From: Alkaliphilus sp.
GTDB taxonomy: Bacteria > Bacillota > Clostridia > Peptostreptococcales > Natronincolaceae
Assembly: GCA_023230535.1 (NCBI GenBank)
Contig: JALNXC010000006.1
Coordinates: forward strand, 1-15,308
Direction of reading: 5' to 3'
DNA length: 15,308 bases
The notes beneath the pieces were generated by a model. That model did not search any database. It worked only from the letters and a program-made list of their open reading frames with translations, and had not been told where the DNA came from. The translations under genes and the position numbers were made by a program. Shown here one piece after another: positions 1 to 8,725 of this stretch; the stretch's first letter is position 1, and each line of letters begins with the position of its first letter.

Positions 1-19
1 ATCAAAAAGGGGTGAAAAA

Positions 20-2509
20 TTGACGCACGGAGGTAAAATAGTGCAGGTCGTGGTAAACAACAACAGTTACAGGACGGATAAACTGTTTGACTATAAAGTT
101 CCTGCCCATTTATGCAATAAAATAGCTTTAGGGATGCGGGTGATCGTTCCTTTTGGGAGGGGAAATCGGAGGCTCGAAGCATATGTTTTCAATGATATGG
201 ATAAGCCATCAAATGAGAATATAAAATTAAAAAATGTGTTGGCAATTATAGACGAAAAACCCATTTTATCGGAAAATCAATTGAGGCTCATAATTTGGAT
301 GAAAAATCGATATTTGTGTAAATACATAGAAGCCATACATTGTTTGATACCTAAAGGTATGATAAAAAAAGAAAGAAAGTTAATTATATTATCAGATACC
401 GAATGGAAGGAATCAGTTCCGGTCGGTCAACAAAAATTGCGGGATGTGCTCATCGTACTGGAGGAAATGGGAGGAGAAATATATTTAGATCTATTGATTC
501 AACATGTAGATTATAAAGATATCAACGATGCTATTAAAACCCTCCTTGAAAAAAATATAATTGATATAAAATATGAATTTGATAGTGAGCTAAATATAAA
601 GACAGAGCAGTATGCACACATAGTTGTGGAAGATGAAAATTGGAATGAAGTTATAAATTCATTAAAGAATGCAAGAAAACAAAAACTTTGTTTAGAAATA
701 TTAAAACAATACGGCAAATGCAGTGTTAAAAAATTGTTAAGTGTAGCCGATACCGGAAAGGGAACCTTGAATAGTTTGCAAAAAAAGGGGTATATAAAAT
801 TTATCGATGTAGAGGTTAAAAGAGATCCCCTTGCGGGTAAAAATTTTGCCGTTTTTCCGAAGATTCTTCCTAATAAGGAACAGCAAGAGGCGATAGACAA
901 AATAAGTGATTGTATAAAAAACAATATAAATAGTAGCTATCTGATACATGGCATCACAGGTAGCGGTAAAACAGAAATCTATTTGCAACTCATAGAAAAA
1001 GTAATAAAAAAGGGTAAGCAGGGAATTGTTCTTGTACCTGAAATCTCCCTTACACCTCAAACCGTTGCCAGATTTATGGGTAGGTTCGGAGAACGGATAG
1101 CCGTATTTCATAGCCGTCTGTCGGGCGGGGAGAGATACGATGAATGGCGGAGAATTGTAAATGACGAAGTTGATATTGTAATAGGAGCAAGATCCGCTAT
1201 TTTTGCACCGCTTAAAAATCTTGGAATAATTATTATAGATGAGGAACATGAATATACATACAAATCCGAACAGCCGCCGCGGTATCACGCCGTTGATATT
1301 GCCGACTACCGCAGACAATTGGAAGGTGCCGTATTGGTATTGGGTTCTGCCACACCATCTATAGAAAATTATCATAAGGCTCTAAATGGCCGGTTGGAAT
1401 TGATCAACTTGACAAAAAGGGCCGTAAATACAAGTTTACCTGAAGTAAAGATAGTCAACATGGCGGAACAATTAGAAGCGGGAAACAGGGAGATATTCAG
1501 TTATGAATTAATAGATGCCATGGATGAAGATCTAAAAAAAGAAAAACAGATCATTTTATTTTTGAATCGAAGGGGATATTCAAGTTTCGTATCATGTAAA
1601 TCCTGCGGTTATGTTGAAAAGTGCAGCCATTGTGATATAGCTATGACTTTTCATAAAGTTGATGCAATGCTTAAATGCCATTATTGCGGTCAAATCAGAA
1701 AGGTGCCTGCAATATGCCCTAATTGTAATAAAAGTAGTATAGAATGCTTAGGGGTTGGAACCCAAAAAGTTGAGGATCTGGTTAAATCTTATTTTCCGGA
1801 GGCGAGAATAAAACGGATGGATACGGATACAACGAGCCGGAAGGGTTCACATGAAAAGATTCTTGAAGACTTTAGAAAACAAAAAACAGATGTTCTTATA
1901 GGTACGCAGATGATTTCCAAGGGTTTGGATTTTCCCAACGTCACTCTTGTGGGTATTATTTTGGCGGATCTGATTTTAAATTTACCGGATTTTAGGGCGG
2001 CAGAGCGAACTTTTCAGCTGATCACTCAAGTAGCCGGCAGGTCCGGAAGGGGTTTGGACGAAGGTCGGGTAATCTTACAGACCTATGATCCAAATCATTA
2101 TAGTATTGTATTTTCAAAAAATCATGATTATAAAAGGTTTGTTGAGGATGAATTAATTATCAGAAAAGAATTTTGTTATCCTCCTTTCTCAAATTTAATT
2201 TTAATAGGATTTGCAGGTAAGGATGGAAAGGATGTGCGAGATACGGCCAATTCAATAACAAATCATATAAAATATATTTTAAACTCGCAGGGATATAAAG
2301 AATTTGATAATATTATTTTAGGGCCCAATCCAAATATAGTGAGCAAAGTAAAAGGGAGTTACAGGTATCAACTTTTATTAAAAGATGTTGATGTACCTTT
2401 TAGGCTATTAAAAAAGGCCATAAAATATTTATTGATAGATAATAGAGGCAAATATGTTCCAAGGGATATATTATGTAACATCGATATAAATCCATGTACT
2501 ATTGTTTAG
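20..2509 (+). CDS. priA: Primosomal replication restart helicase PriA
   Basis: PriA is a superfamily 2 DNA helicase that recognises stalled forks and D-loops and reloads the replicative helicase. The N-terminal DNA-binding part contains FDYKVP (residues 23-28). The helicase core has Walker A GITGSGKT (311-318), the DEEH box (407-410), GSATPS (442-447) and the C-terminal motif with QVAGRSGRG (670-678). Four CxxC pairs (C526/529, C535/538, C553/556, C566/569) form the two-zinc site. The length of 829 residues is normal for the family. The start is uncertain. TTG at 20 follows AAGGGG (7-12) with 7 nt spacing. GTG at 41 follows GGAGG (29-33), also with 7 nt spacing, but would remove residues that align with the usual PriA N-terminus. 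It is the first gene of a compact operon with def and fmt, and the def ribosome binding site begins 4 nt after its stop. Confidence 0.97.
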   Translation: MTHGGKIVQVVVNNNSYRTDKLFDYKVPAHLCNKIALGMRVIVPFGRGNRRLEAYVFNDMDKPSNENIKLKNVLAIIDEKPILSENQLRLIIWMKNRYLCKYIEAIHCLIPKGMIKKERKLIILSDTEWKESVPVGQQKLRDVLIVLEEMGGEIYLDLLIQHVDYKDINDAIKTLLEKNIIDIKYEFDSELNIKTEQYAHIVVEDENWNEVINSLKNARKQKLCLEILKQYGKCSVKKLLSVADTGKGTLNSLQKKGYIKFIDVEVKRDPLAGKNFAVFPKILPNKEQQEAIDKISDCIKNNINSSYLIHGITGSGKTEIYLQLIEKVIKKGKQGIVLVPEISLTPQTVARFMGRFGERIAVFHSRLSGGERYDEWRRIVNDEVDIVIGARSAIFAPLKNLGIIIIDEEHEYTYKSEQPPRYHAVDIADYRRQLEGAVLVLGSATPSIENYHKALNGRLELINLTKRAVNTSLPEVKIVNMAEQLEAGNREIFSYELIDAMDEDLKKEKQIILFLNRRGYSSFVSCKSCGYVEKCSHCDIAMTFHKVDAMLKCHYCGQIRKVPAICPNCNKSSIECLGVGTQKVEDLVKSYFPEARIKRMDTDTTSRKGSHEKILEDFRKQKTDVLIGTQMISKGLDFPNVTLVGIILADLILNLPDFRAAERTFQLITQVAGRSGRGLDEGRVILQTYDPNHYSIVFSKNHDYKRFVEDELIIRKEFCYPPFSNLILIGFAGKDGKDVRDTANSITNHIKYILNSQGYKEFDNIILGPNPNIVSKVKGSYRYQLLLKDVDVPFRLLKKAIKYLLIDNRGKYVPRDILCNIDINPCTIV

Positions 2510-2527
2510 TTTAGGAGGAAAACAGTT

Positions 2528-2992
2528 ATGGCAACCAGAATTATCCGTAAAGAAGGTGATCCGATATTAAGAAAAGTTTCAAGAGCGGTTGATAAAATTG
2601 ATGATAGAATTATTACTTTATTGGACGATATGAAGGAAACAATGTATGATGCCGATGGCGCGGGTTTAGCAGCCCCACAGGTCGGGGTTTTAAGGAGAGT
2701 AATAATTATAGACGTAGGAGAAGGTTTAATCGAATTAATAAATCCGGAAATAGTATCCGAGGAAGGCAGTCAATGCGGCGAGGAGGGGTGTCTCAGTTTA
2801 CCCGGAATTACAGGGGAGGTCATAAGGCCCAATATAGTTAAAATAAAAGGTTTAGACCGTAAAGGTGAAAAGATTGTTCTTGAAGGAAAGGAACTCCTGG
2901 CCAGGGCATTTTGTCATGAAGTAGACCATTTAAATGGGATATTATTTATAGATAAAGTAAAAAAAGACGAAGATGTAATCGAAAAGGAATAG
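2528..2992 (+). CDS. def: Peptide deformylase
   Basis: Peptide deformylase removes the formyl group from the N-terminal methionine of nascent chains, using a catalytic metal (normally Fe2+). All three family motifs are present: GAGLAAPQ (44-51), EGCLS (86-90, metal ligand C88) and HEVDH (130-134, ligands H130 and H134, catalytic E131). At 154 residues it is a short form without the insertions of longer Gram-positive type 2 enzymes. The ATG at 2528 follows AGGAGGAA (2513-2520) with 7 nt spacing. It lies between priA and fmt, as in many Firmicutes. Def undoes the modification that the next gene, fmt, installs on initiator tRNA, so co-transcription makes functional sense. Confidence 0.98.
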   Translation: MATRIIRKEGDPILRKVSRAVDKIDDRIITLLDDMKETMYDADGAGLAAPQVGVLRRVIIIDVGEGLIELINPEIVSEEGSQCGEEGCLSLPGITGEVIRPNIVKIKGLDRKGEKIVLEGKELLARAFCHEVDHLNGILFIDKVKKDEDVIEKE

Positions 2993-3002
2993 TGGTGATT
3001 TT

Positions 3003-3935
3003 GTGAAGATAATTTATATGGGAACCCCCCAATTTGCTGTGCCTTCCTTAAAAGCTTTACTAAACAGTAAACATGATGTGGCAGGAGTTTTTACTCAACC
3101 GGATAGGCCGAAGGGCAGGGGCCGAAGGATTGATATAACACCTGTAAAGAAGGAAGCGTTAAAGTATAATATTCCTATATTTCAGCCAAATACGTTAAAA
3201 GATGCGGAGGTGTTTAAAAGTATAGAAGGATTGAGCCCGGATATTATTGTAGTCGTAGCCTTTGGACAAATTTTACCCGGGGAAATTTTACAAATTCCGA
3301 AATATGGTTGTATCAATGTTCATGCTTCTTTGTTACCAAAATACCGGGGGGCTGCTCCCATCAATTGGGCCATTATCAATGGGGAAAAAAGCACCGGTAT
3401 CACTACAATATATATGGATACGGGGATAGACACCGGGGATATTCTATTGAAAGAAGAAATTGAGATAGGCAAAGATGAGACGGCAGGGGAGCTTCATGAT
3501 CGTTTAATGAATCTTGGTGCCGAAGTTTTGTGTAAAACGATAGAGTTGACAGAGGCTGATGAAATACAACCCTTACCACAAGATCATAATGAAACATCAT
3601 ATGCACCGATGCTTACCAAAGGGTTCGGCAGGATAGATTGGGAAAAATCTGCTGAAGAGATTAAAAATTTAATCAGGGGAACAATCCCGTGGCCTACGTC
3701 CTATACTACGTATAATGGAAGGATTATGAAAATATGGAGGAGCAGTGTAGTTCACAGCAACAGGGATTATGAACCCGGAAAAATTTTAGAAGTAAAAAAA
3801 GATTGTATTTTTGTTGCTACGGGAAAAAATATATTGTCCATAGAAGAGTTGCAGTTCAGTGGCAGAAAAAGGCTGAGTGTAAATCAATATTTGATAGGGA
3901 ATAATATTGAAACAGGTAAAGTACTAGGTGGGTAA
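3003..3935 (+). CDS. fmt: Methionyl-tRNA formyltransferase
   Basis: Fmt transfers a formyl group from 10-formyl-tetrahydrofolate to Met-tRNA(fMet), making the initiator tRNA for bacterial translation. The N-terminal formyltransferase domain starts with MGTPQFAVPSL (6-16). The catalytic triad is visible as N105 and H107 (INVHASLLP) and D143 (GIDTGDIL), matching N106/H108/D144 of the E. coli enzyme. The C-terminal OB-like tRNA-binding domain begins near residue 205. The length of 310 is typical. It starts with GTG at 3003, 10 nt after the def stop. The ribosome binding site is weak (GGTGAT, about 2994-2999), so translation may partly depend on coupling to def. The following gene starts 1 nt after its stop. 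Confidence 0.98.
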   Translation: MKIIYMGTPQFAVPSLKALLNSKHDVAGVFTQPDRPKGRGRRIDITPVKKEALKYNIPIFQPNTLKDAEVFKSIEGLSPDIIVVVAFGQILPGEILQIPKYGCINVHASLLPKYRGAAPINWAIINGEKSTGITTIYMDTGIDTGDILLKEEIEIGKDETAGELHDRLMNLGAEVLCKTIELTEADEIQPLPQDHNETSYAPMLTKGFGRIDWEKSAEEIKNLIRGTIPWPTSYTTYNGRIMKIWRSSVVHSNRDYEPGKILEVKKDCIFVATGKNILSIEELQFSGRKRLSVNQYLIGNNIETGKVLGG

Positions 3936-3936
3936 C

Positions 3937-4713
3937 ATGGAAATTAAAAATATATCGAAAGCGGAAAATATTTATAAAAAATTCATCTTTCTTTTATTAT
4001 TGATGTTCGGTTTAATAGTAATCTCTATCATTTGTTTAATAATAATTGCAAATGTACAGAATGAATATCTTTTCGGAACAATATTTGTTATCATGATTAC
4101 AATGCTGTTCGGTATAGGAATTTTGTTGTTAGGAATAATTTTTAATGTTATGCTTTTACGGCATGATTATCCGGTACCTAAAATTTCCAGAGGTTTATTA
4201 AGGTTATCCCTCAAGGTAGCATATCCGGGATTGCTTTTTTTAAATAAGTTATTGGGATATGATAAAGACTTTATAAGAAAAATTTTTATAGAGTTAAATA
4301 ATAAATCGATATTTATAGATAAGTATAGTATAGAGGGTAATGATATATTAATTTTGATTCCGCATTGTATTCAGAAAACATTTTGCCCCCATAGAATTAC
4401 TACGAACATTGGAAATTGTAAACGCTGCGGCAAATGTAAAATAGGTGATTTGATCAAGCTGAAAGAAGAATTCGGGGTAAATGTAAGAGTAGCAACAGGG
4501 GGTACTTTAGCGCAAAAGATAGTTAAGGATTTAAAACCTAAGGCTGTCATAGGTATAGCTTGTGAGAGAGATTTAATAAGCGGGCTGAATGATATAGGAG
4601 ACTTGCCGGCTATTGCCATAACAAACATACGTCCTGAAGGGCCATGTGTAAATACATCAGTCGATATTGATGAAGTCAGAACCGCAATAAAACATTTTTT
4701 ATATGAGGAGTGA
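3937..4713 (+). CDS. DUF116 family membrane protein of unknown function
   Basis: This 258-residue protein has two N-terminal transmembrane segments (about residues 16-38 and 46-72) and a cytoplasmic DUF116 domain (about 110-258). The domain is rich in cysteine: C144, C150, C161, C164, C167, C209 and C237, including the cluster NCKRCGKCKIGD (160-171), which looks like a metal or iron-sulfur site. No function is established that I know of, and the metal site is inferred from the cysteine pattern. I chose ATG at 3937 because AGGTGG (3926-3931) precedes it by 5 nt. GTG at 3928 would overlap that site. The gene is translationally packed against fmt (1 nt gap) and the next gene (4 nt gap), so it belongs to the def-fmt operon, but B. 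subtilis has no gene at this position. Confidence 0.85.
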   Translation: MEIKNISKAENIYKKFIFLLLLMFGLIVISIICLIIIANVQNEYLFGTIFVIMITMLFGIGILLLGIIFNVMLLRHDYPVPKISRGLLRLSLKVAYPGLLFLNKLLGYDKDFIRKIFIELNNKSIFIDKYSIEGNDILILIPHCIQKTFCPHRITTNIGNCKRCGKCKIGDLIKLKEEFGVNVRVATGGTLAQKIVKDLKPKAVIGIACERDLISGLNDIGDLPAIAITNIRPEGPCVNTSVDIDEVRTAIKHFLYEE

Positions 4714-4717
4714 TAAT

Positions 4718-5413
4718 ATGCCATATGGATTTGGGTATTTTGATCCGACCATGATTTTGTTAATTCCGTCTATTATACTCGCTATGTACGCCCAGGCAAA
4801 GGTCAGATCAACTTTTATAAGATATTTAAGAGTGGGCGGTAAAAAAGGATATACGGGTTATCAGGTTGCCAGATATATATTGGATAATAACGGGATGAAA
4901 GATGTGCCGGTTGAGTTAGTCGGAGGCCAACTTGGTGACCATTATGATCCGAGAAAGAGAGCAGTTCGTTTATCTAATGATGTATATCATGGGCATTCCA
5001 TAGCATCCGTCAGCGTTGCCGCACATGAAACCGGTCATGCGATTCAGCATGCAAAGGGTTACATTCCGCTCAGTTTTAGAAATATTATTTTCCCGGTAGC
5101 CAATTTCGGTTCAAGGGCGGCTTGGATTTTTATTTTCCTTGGCCTCATAATGTCAATGCCATCCCTGTTGGATTTAGGAGTATTGTTATTTTCCGCCGCA
5201 GTATTATTTCAGGTTGTCACACTTCCCGTAGAGTTCAATGCGAGTAGCAGGGCAATAAGGTTATTGGACGAAGGCGGGTTCATTGCAGAAGATGAATATA
5301 AACATTCTAAAAAAGTGTTGAATGCGGCAGCGCTCACTTATGTAGCAGCTATGGCCACAGCAATATCACAATTAATACGGCTGCTTTTGATAAGGGGCCG
5401 GAGAAGGGACTAA
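4718..5413 (+). CDS. yugP: Membrane zinc metallopeptidase, YugP family
   Basis: This is a predicted integral membrane metalloprotease of the Zn_peptidase_2 (YugP) family. The zinc motif HETGH (H103, E104, H107) sits in AAHETGHAIQH. The preceding DHYDPRKRAVRLS (74-86) is strongly conserved in the family, and E172 in PVEFNASSRAI (170-180) is a candidate third ligand by position. Hydrophobic segments lie at about 10-26, 123-148, 150-170 and 205-225. The length of 231 is normal. Substrates are not established. ATG at 4718 is preferred over the in-frame ATG at 4703 because GAGGAG (4705-4710) lies 7 nt before it and the family normally starts just before the first membrane segment. It is the last gene of its operon, with a strong terminator overlapping its stop codon. 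Confidence 0.92.
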   Translation: MPYGFGYFDPTMILLIPSIILAMYAQAKVRSTFIRYLRVGGKKGYTGYQVARYILDNNGMKDVPVELVGGQLGDHYDPRKRAVRLSNDVYHGHSIASVSVAAHETGHAIQHAKGYIPLSFRNIIFPVANFGSRAAWIFIFLGLIMSMPSLLDLGVLLFSAAVLFQVVTLPVEFNASSRAIRLLDEGGFIAEDEYKHSKKVLNAAALTYVAAMATAISQLIRLLLIRGRRRD

Positions 5414-5443
5414 AGGCGTAGACCATACGCCTTTTTATTTTTA
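5412..5443 (+). terminator. Intrinsic terminator after yugP
   Basis: AAAGGCGTA (5412-5420) pairs perfectly with TACGCCTTT (5426-5434) across the 5-nt loop GACCA. The stem runs into TTTTTATTTTT. The hairpin begins inside the yugP stop codon. It separates the priA-yugP operon from rsmB. Confidence 0.9.
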
Positions 5444-5507
5444 CCTCGGTAATCCTGTAATATTATATCTTATTATTGCAGTATAACAAATAATTTTAAT
5501 ATATAAT
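5444..5507 (+). promoter_or_regulatory. Candidate promoter region for the rsmB operon
   Basis: A new promoter is expected between the terminator and rsmB. A perfect TATAAT lies at 5502-5507, but no good -35 box sits at 17 nt. The nearest candidate, TTGCAG (5476-5481), is 20 nt away. The region is very AT-rich, so the exact promoter cannot be settled by eye. Confidence 0.3.
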
Positions 5508-5526
5508 AGTCGAAAGGAGCAAAAGA

Positions 5527-6864
5527 ATGAACTCAAGAGAAGGGGCATTGTTGATTTTATATGAAATAAACGAAAAAGATGCTTTTTCAAATATAGCAAT
5601 AAACAGAGAATTGAGGAATAAATCCTATAACCGCTTAGATAAAAATTTGATTACGGAACTTGTTTACGGTGTTTTGGAAAATCAGATCTATATAGATTAT
5701 ATAATAGAACAGTTTTCAACCGTTAAAATAAAAAAAATGAATCCCTATACGCTAAATTTATTGAGGCTCGGGATATATCAATTATTCTTTTTAGAAAAAA
5801 TACCTGATTTTGCGGCTGTAAATGAAACCGTAGATATATCCAAAAAATATTGTAGAAGAACAACCGGATTTATAAATGGGATCTTGAGGAATGTCCGGAG
5901 AAATAGAGAAAATATTAAACTTCCAAGCCTCGATAAAAATATTGCCGAATATCTATCGATAAAATATTCGCATCCTCAATGGTTGGTTAAAATGTTTTTA
6001 AACAATTTTGATAAAGACTTTACGGAGGGACTCCTAAAGGCAAATAATGCCGTGCCGGATTTATATGTACGTATAAATACGTTAAAAATAACTGTAGACG
6101 ATTGTATCAAACTTTTTATCGATGGAGGATATACTGTAGAACAAAATTCATTTATAGAGGAAGCAGTTATTGTTAAGGGGCTGCATAGCATAGAGCAATC
6201 CGATTTATATAAAAAGGGGTATATTCAAATACAGGATTTAGGCTCTATGCTGGTTACTAAAATATTAGATCCCGAGGAAGGGGATCTTGTAATAGACGTA
6301 TGCGGTGCTCCCGGAGGAAAAGCCGCTCATATGGCTCAGCTGATGAATAATAAAGGGAGTATAATTGCCAGGGATATTTATGATCACAAACTGGGGCTCA
6401 TTGAGAGAAACGCCAAAAGGTTGGGCATATCAATAATCAGAACGGAAAAATTTAACGGAAATGTTTTGGATAAAAAAATGTTAAATAAGGCCAATAAAGT
6501 ATTGGTGGATGCGCCCTGCTCCGGGCTGGGTATTATTCGTAGGAAACCCGAGATAAAATATCGAAAACAATATAGTGATATAAGGGCCATTACGGCCTTG
6601 CAATATGATATACTTAAAAATGCATCAAGGTATGTAAAATCGGGTGGGGTATTGGTATATAGTACCTGTACCATAAGTCCCAAAGAAAATGAAGATATTG
6701 TACGGAAATTTTTAATTCATAACCCGGATTATACCTTGGCCGATATCGGAGATAAATATAGGGATTTTTTTCCTGGGAAGCATCCTGAAAATATGATTCA
6801 ACTTTATCCCAATATACATAATACGGATGGATTTTTCATCTCGAAGATGGAGCGTATCAGGTAG
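5527..6864 (+). CDS. rsmB: 16S rRNA m5C967 methyltransferase RsmB
   Basis: RsmB methylates C967 (E. coli numbering) of 16S rRNA at carbon 5 using S-adenosylmethionine. An N-terminal NusB-like RNA-binding domain (about 1-130) is followed by the Rossmann methyltransferase domain. SAM motif I is VIDVCGAPGGK (255-265). The two catalytic cysteines are C331 in DAPCSGLG and C381 in YSTCT, the nucleophile in this family. The protein has 445 residues and ends with the family signature DGFFISKM. ATG at 5527 follows AAAGGAG (5513-5519) with 7 nt spacing. It is the first gene after the yugP terminator and runs directly into rlmN, a second rRNA methyltransferase, 19 nt downstream. Confidence 0.97.
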   Translation: MNSREGALLILYEINEKDAFSNIAINRELRNKSYNRLDKNLITELVYGVLENQIYIDYIIEQFSTVKIKKMNPYTLNLLRLGIYQLFFLEKIPDFAAVNETVDISKKYCRRTTGFINGILRNVRRNRENIKLPSLDKNIAEYLSIKYSHPQWLVKMFLNNFDKDFTEGLLKANNAVPDLYVRINTLKITVDDCIKLFIDGGYTVEQNSFIEEAVIVKGLHSIEQSDLYKKGYIQIQDLGSMLVTKILDPEEGDLVIDVCGAPGGKAAHMAQLMNNKGSIIARDIYDHKLGLIERNAKRLGISIIRTEKFNGNVLDKKMLNKANKVLVDAPCSGLGIIRRKPEIKYRKQYSDIRAITALQYDILKNASRYVKSGGVLVYSTCTISPKENEDIVRKFLIHNPDYTLADIGDKYRDFFPGKHPENMIQLYPNIHNTDGFFISKMERIR

Positions 6865-6883
6865 AAGACCCGGGAGGTTAATT

Positions 6884-7918
6884 ATGAGAAAAAAGGATTT
6901 ATTGAGCTTGACTCCCATGGATATTGAGGAATTTTTAGCCGGCATGGGTGAAAAAAGATTCAGAGGAAAACAAATATTTCAATGGATAAACAAAGGAATC
7001 AAAGATTTCGATAAAATGACAAATTTATCGAAGCCTCTGCGCGAAAAATTAAAAGATTATGCTTATATTACAAATATAGAAATAAAAGAAAAACTGGTTT
7101 CCAATATAGACGGAACAACAAAATACTTATTTTTGTTGGATGATTATAATATAATAGAAGGTGTGGTTATGAAATATCATCATGGACTGACGGCTTGTAT
7201 TTCTACACAGGTAGGATGTGCCATGGGTTGTACTTTTTGTGCATCTACATTAAAAGGTTTAGTCAGAAATCTGAGAGCCGGGGAGATGGCGGATCAGATA
7301 TTAACTATGCAAAAAGATATGGGTGAGAGAATTTCCAATATAGTATTGATGGGAAGCGGAGAACCGCTGAACAATTTTCATGAGACAATAAAATTTATTA
7401 AAATAATAAATGATGAGGACGGTTTAAATATAGGCAATAGGCATATCACACTTTCAACTTCGGGTTTGGTTCCGCAAATTAAAGCCCTGGCGGATTTGCA
7501 GATACCTATTAATTTGGCGGTGTCACTTCATGCTCCTAATGACGCGTTGAGAAAACAGACTATGCCCATAGCTAAAAAATATTCAATCAAAGAATTAATA
7601 GAAAGCTGTAAATATTATATTGACAGGACAAATCGCAGGGTGAGTTTTGAATATGCCCTTATAAGAGGCATTAATGATGATGAGGCTCATGCCAGGGAGT
7701 TATCTGATTTATTAAAAGGCATGCTCTGTTATGTAAATTTAATACCTGTAAATACCGTAGAGGGAAAGGAATACAAAAAACCGAATATAGGAGATACCGG
7801 AAAATTTCAACAGATATTGAGAGGGTCGGGAATAGAGGCTACCATAAGGAGAGAAATGGGCGCGGATATTAATGCGGCCTGTGGGCAACTTCGAAGAAAA
7901 TATTTACAAAAGCAATAA
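6884..7918 (+). CDS. rlmN: Dual-specificity rRNA/tRNA adenine C2 methyltransferase RlmN
   Basis: RlmN is a radical SAM enzyme that makes m2A2503 in 23S rRNA and m2A37 in some tRNAs. The cluster motif CAMGCTFC (C112, C116, C119) binds the [4Fe-4S] centre. C105 (TACISTQVGC) and C333 (AACGQL) correspond to the E. coli catalytic pair C118 and C355, separating it from Cfr by context and overall sequence rather than by any single residue. GSGEPLNN (157-164) is the SAM-binding GGEP-like motif. The ATG at 6884 follows GGGAGG (6872-6877) by 6 nt. The reading frame stays open upstream to 6827 inside rsmB, but no ribosome binding site supports that extension. The length of 344 is typical. Confidence 0.96.
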   Translation: MRKKDLLSLTPMDIEEFLAGMGEKRFRGKQIFQWINKGIKDFDKMTNLSKPLREKLKDYAYITNIEIKEKLVSNIDGTTKYLFLLDDYNIIEGVVMKYHHGLTACISTQVGCAMGCTFCASTLKGLVRNLRAGEMADQILTMQKDMGERISNIVLMGSGEPLNNFHETIKFIKIINDEDGLNIGNRHITLSTSGLVPQIKALADLQIPINLAVSLHAPNDALRKQTMPIAKKYSIKELIESCKYYIDRTNRRVSFEYALIRGINDDEAHARELSDLLKGMLCYVNLIPVNTVEGKEYKKPNIGDTGKFQQILRGSGIEATIRREMGADINAACGQLRRKYLQKQ

Positions 7919-7931
7919 AAATGATTAAAAT
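7903..7931 (+). promoter_or_regulatory. Candidate sigma-A promoter before stp-prkC
   Basis: TTTACA (7903-7908) and TAAAAT (7926-7931) are separated by exactly 17 nt, each differing from consensus at one base. Transcription would start near 7938, giving a leader of about 34 nt. The -35 box lies in the last codons of rlmN. Such matches occur by chance in AT-rich DNA. Confidence 0.4.
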
Positions 7932-7971
7932 AATATAAACAACAGGAATTCACATAAGAGGGGGGAAGAGG

Positions 7972-8721
7972 ATGGATATAGGGGCTATCTCGCATGTTGG
8001 AAGGGTTAGAGATATAAATGAAGACAGTTATTGCGTTTTAGAAAAAGATTACAATCTGTTTATTGTTGCCGATGGTTTGGGAGGCCACAACGCGGGAGAG
8101 GTTGCCAGCCTCCTCGCTGTTGACAGTATCAGGAATCATATTTCAAAATATATTTCCATCAACATGGAGGAACAACTGATTAAAGGAATCATATATGAGG
8201 CTTTTAATAAAGCAAATGAAAATATATATATACATGCCAAAGAAAATTTATTCTGTGACGGAATGGGAACAACTACTACACTGGCATTAAAAATCAATTC
8301 TACGCTCTATATAGGGCATGTAGGGGATAGTAGGGCTTATATTATAAGGGACAACCGTATAGAACAAATAACTTTAGATCATTCCCTGGTTGCAGAATTA
8401 GTCAGAAACGGAAACATCACCGAGGCCGAAGCAATAAAATATCCCTGGAAAAATATTGTTACCAGGGCCTTGGGAACGGATAAAAATATAAAGGTTGATA
8501 TTTTTATGACCGGTTTTTTCCCGCCGGATATATTGATTTTATGTACCGACGGTTTGAGTAACTTCGTAGATGAGTGTGAAATTAAAAGAGTTGTATTAGA
8601 GACGAAAGATAGCAATGAAACATGTGAAAGGTTGGTATCTATGGCAAATAAGAGGGGCGGATACGATAATATAACCATATTGGTTGCAAAATATGATAAA
8701 GAAGACATAGAAAGCAGGTGA
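7972..8721 (+). CDS. prpC: PP2C-family serine/threonine phosphatase Stp/PrpC
   Basis: This metal-dependent (PPM/PP2C) phosphatase removes phosphate from serine and threonine, opposing the kinase encoded next door. Motifs are in family order: RVRDINED (11-18), VADGLGGH (32-39, metal ligands D34 and G35), GMGTTT (98-103), GHVGDSRAY (115-123), ITLDHS (133-138), TRALGT (164-169), CTDGLSN (191-197, D193) and GGYDNIT (229-235, D232). The length of 249 is standard, with no membrane segment, so it acts in the cytoplasm. The ATG at 7972 follows a GGGGGGAAGAGG stretch. It is 53 nt after rlmN and 4 nt before prkC, the usual phosphatase-kinase pairing of Firmicutes. Confidence 0.97.
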   Translation: MDIGAISHVGRVRDINEDSYCVLEKDYNLFIVADGLGGHNAGEVASLLAVDSIRNHISKYISINMEEQLIKGIIYEAFNKANENIYIHAKENLFCDGMGTTTTLALKINSTLYIGHVGDSRAYIIRDNRIEQITLDHSLVAELVRNGNITEAEAIKYPWKNIVTRALGTDKNIKVDIFMTGFFPPDILILCTDGLSNFVDECEIKRVVLETKDSNETCERLVSMANKRGGYDNITILVAKYDKEDIESR

Positions 8722-8725
8722 ATAC

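Noticed and set aside
1..23. C-terminal codons of a gene before priA (often coaBC in Firmicutes)
   Set aside because: Only 4-7 codons are present and two frames end here (TGA at 13-15 or 21-23), so neither frame nor identity can be supported.
737..1375. 212-codon open frame on the minus strand inside priA
   Set aside because: It lies antisense to the conserved PriA core, has no ribosome binding site, and its translation is low-complexity with no recognisable motif.
4371..4724. 117-codon minus-strand frame across the end of the DUF116 gene
   Set aside because: Antisense to two well-supported genes with no supporting start signal.
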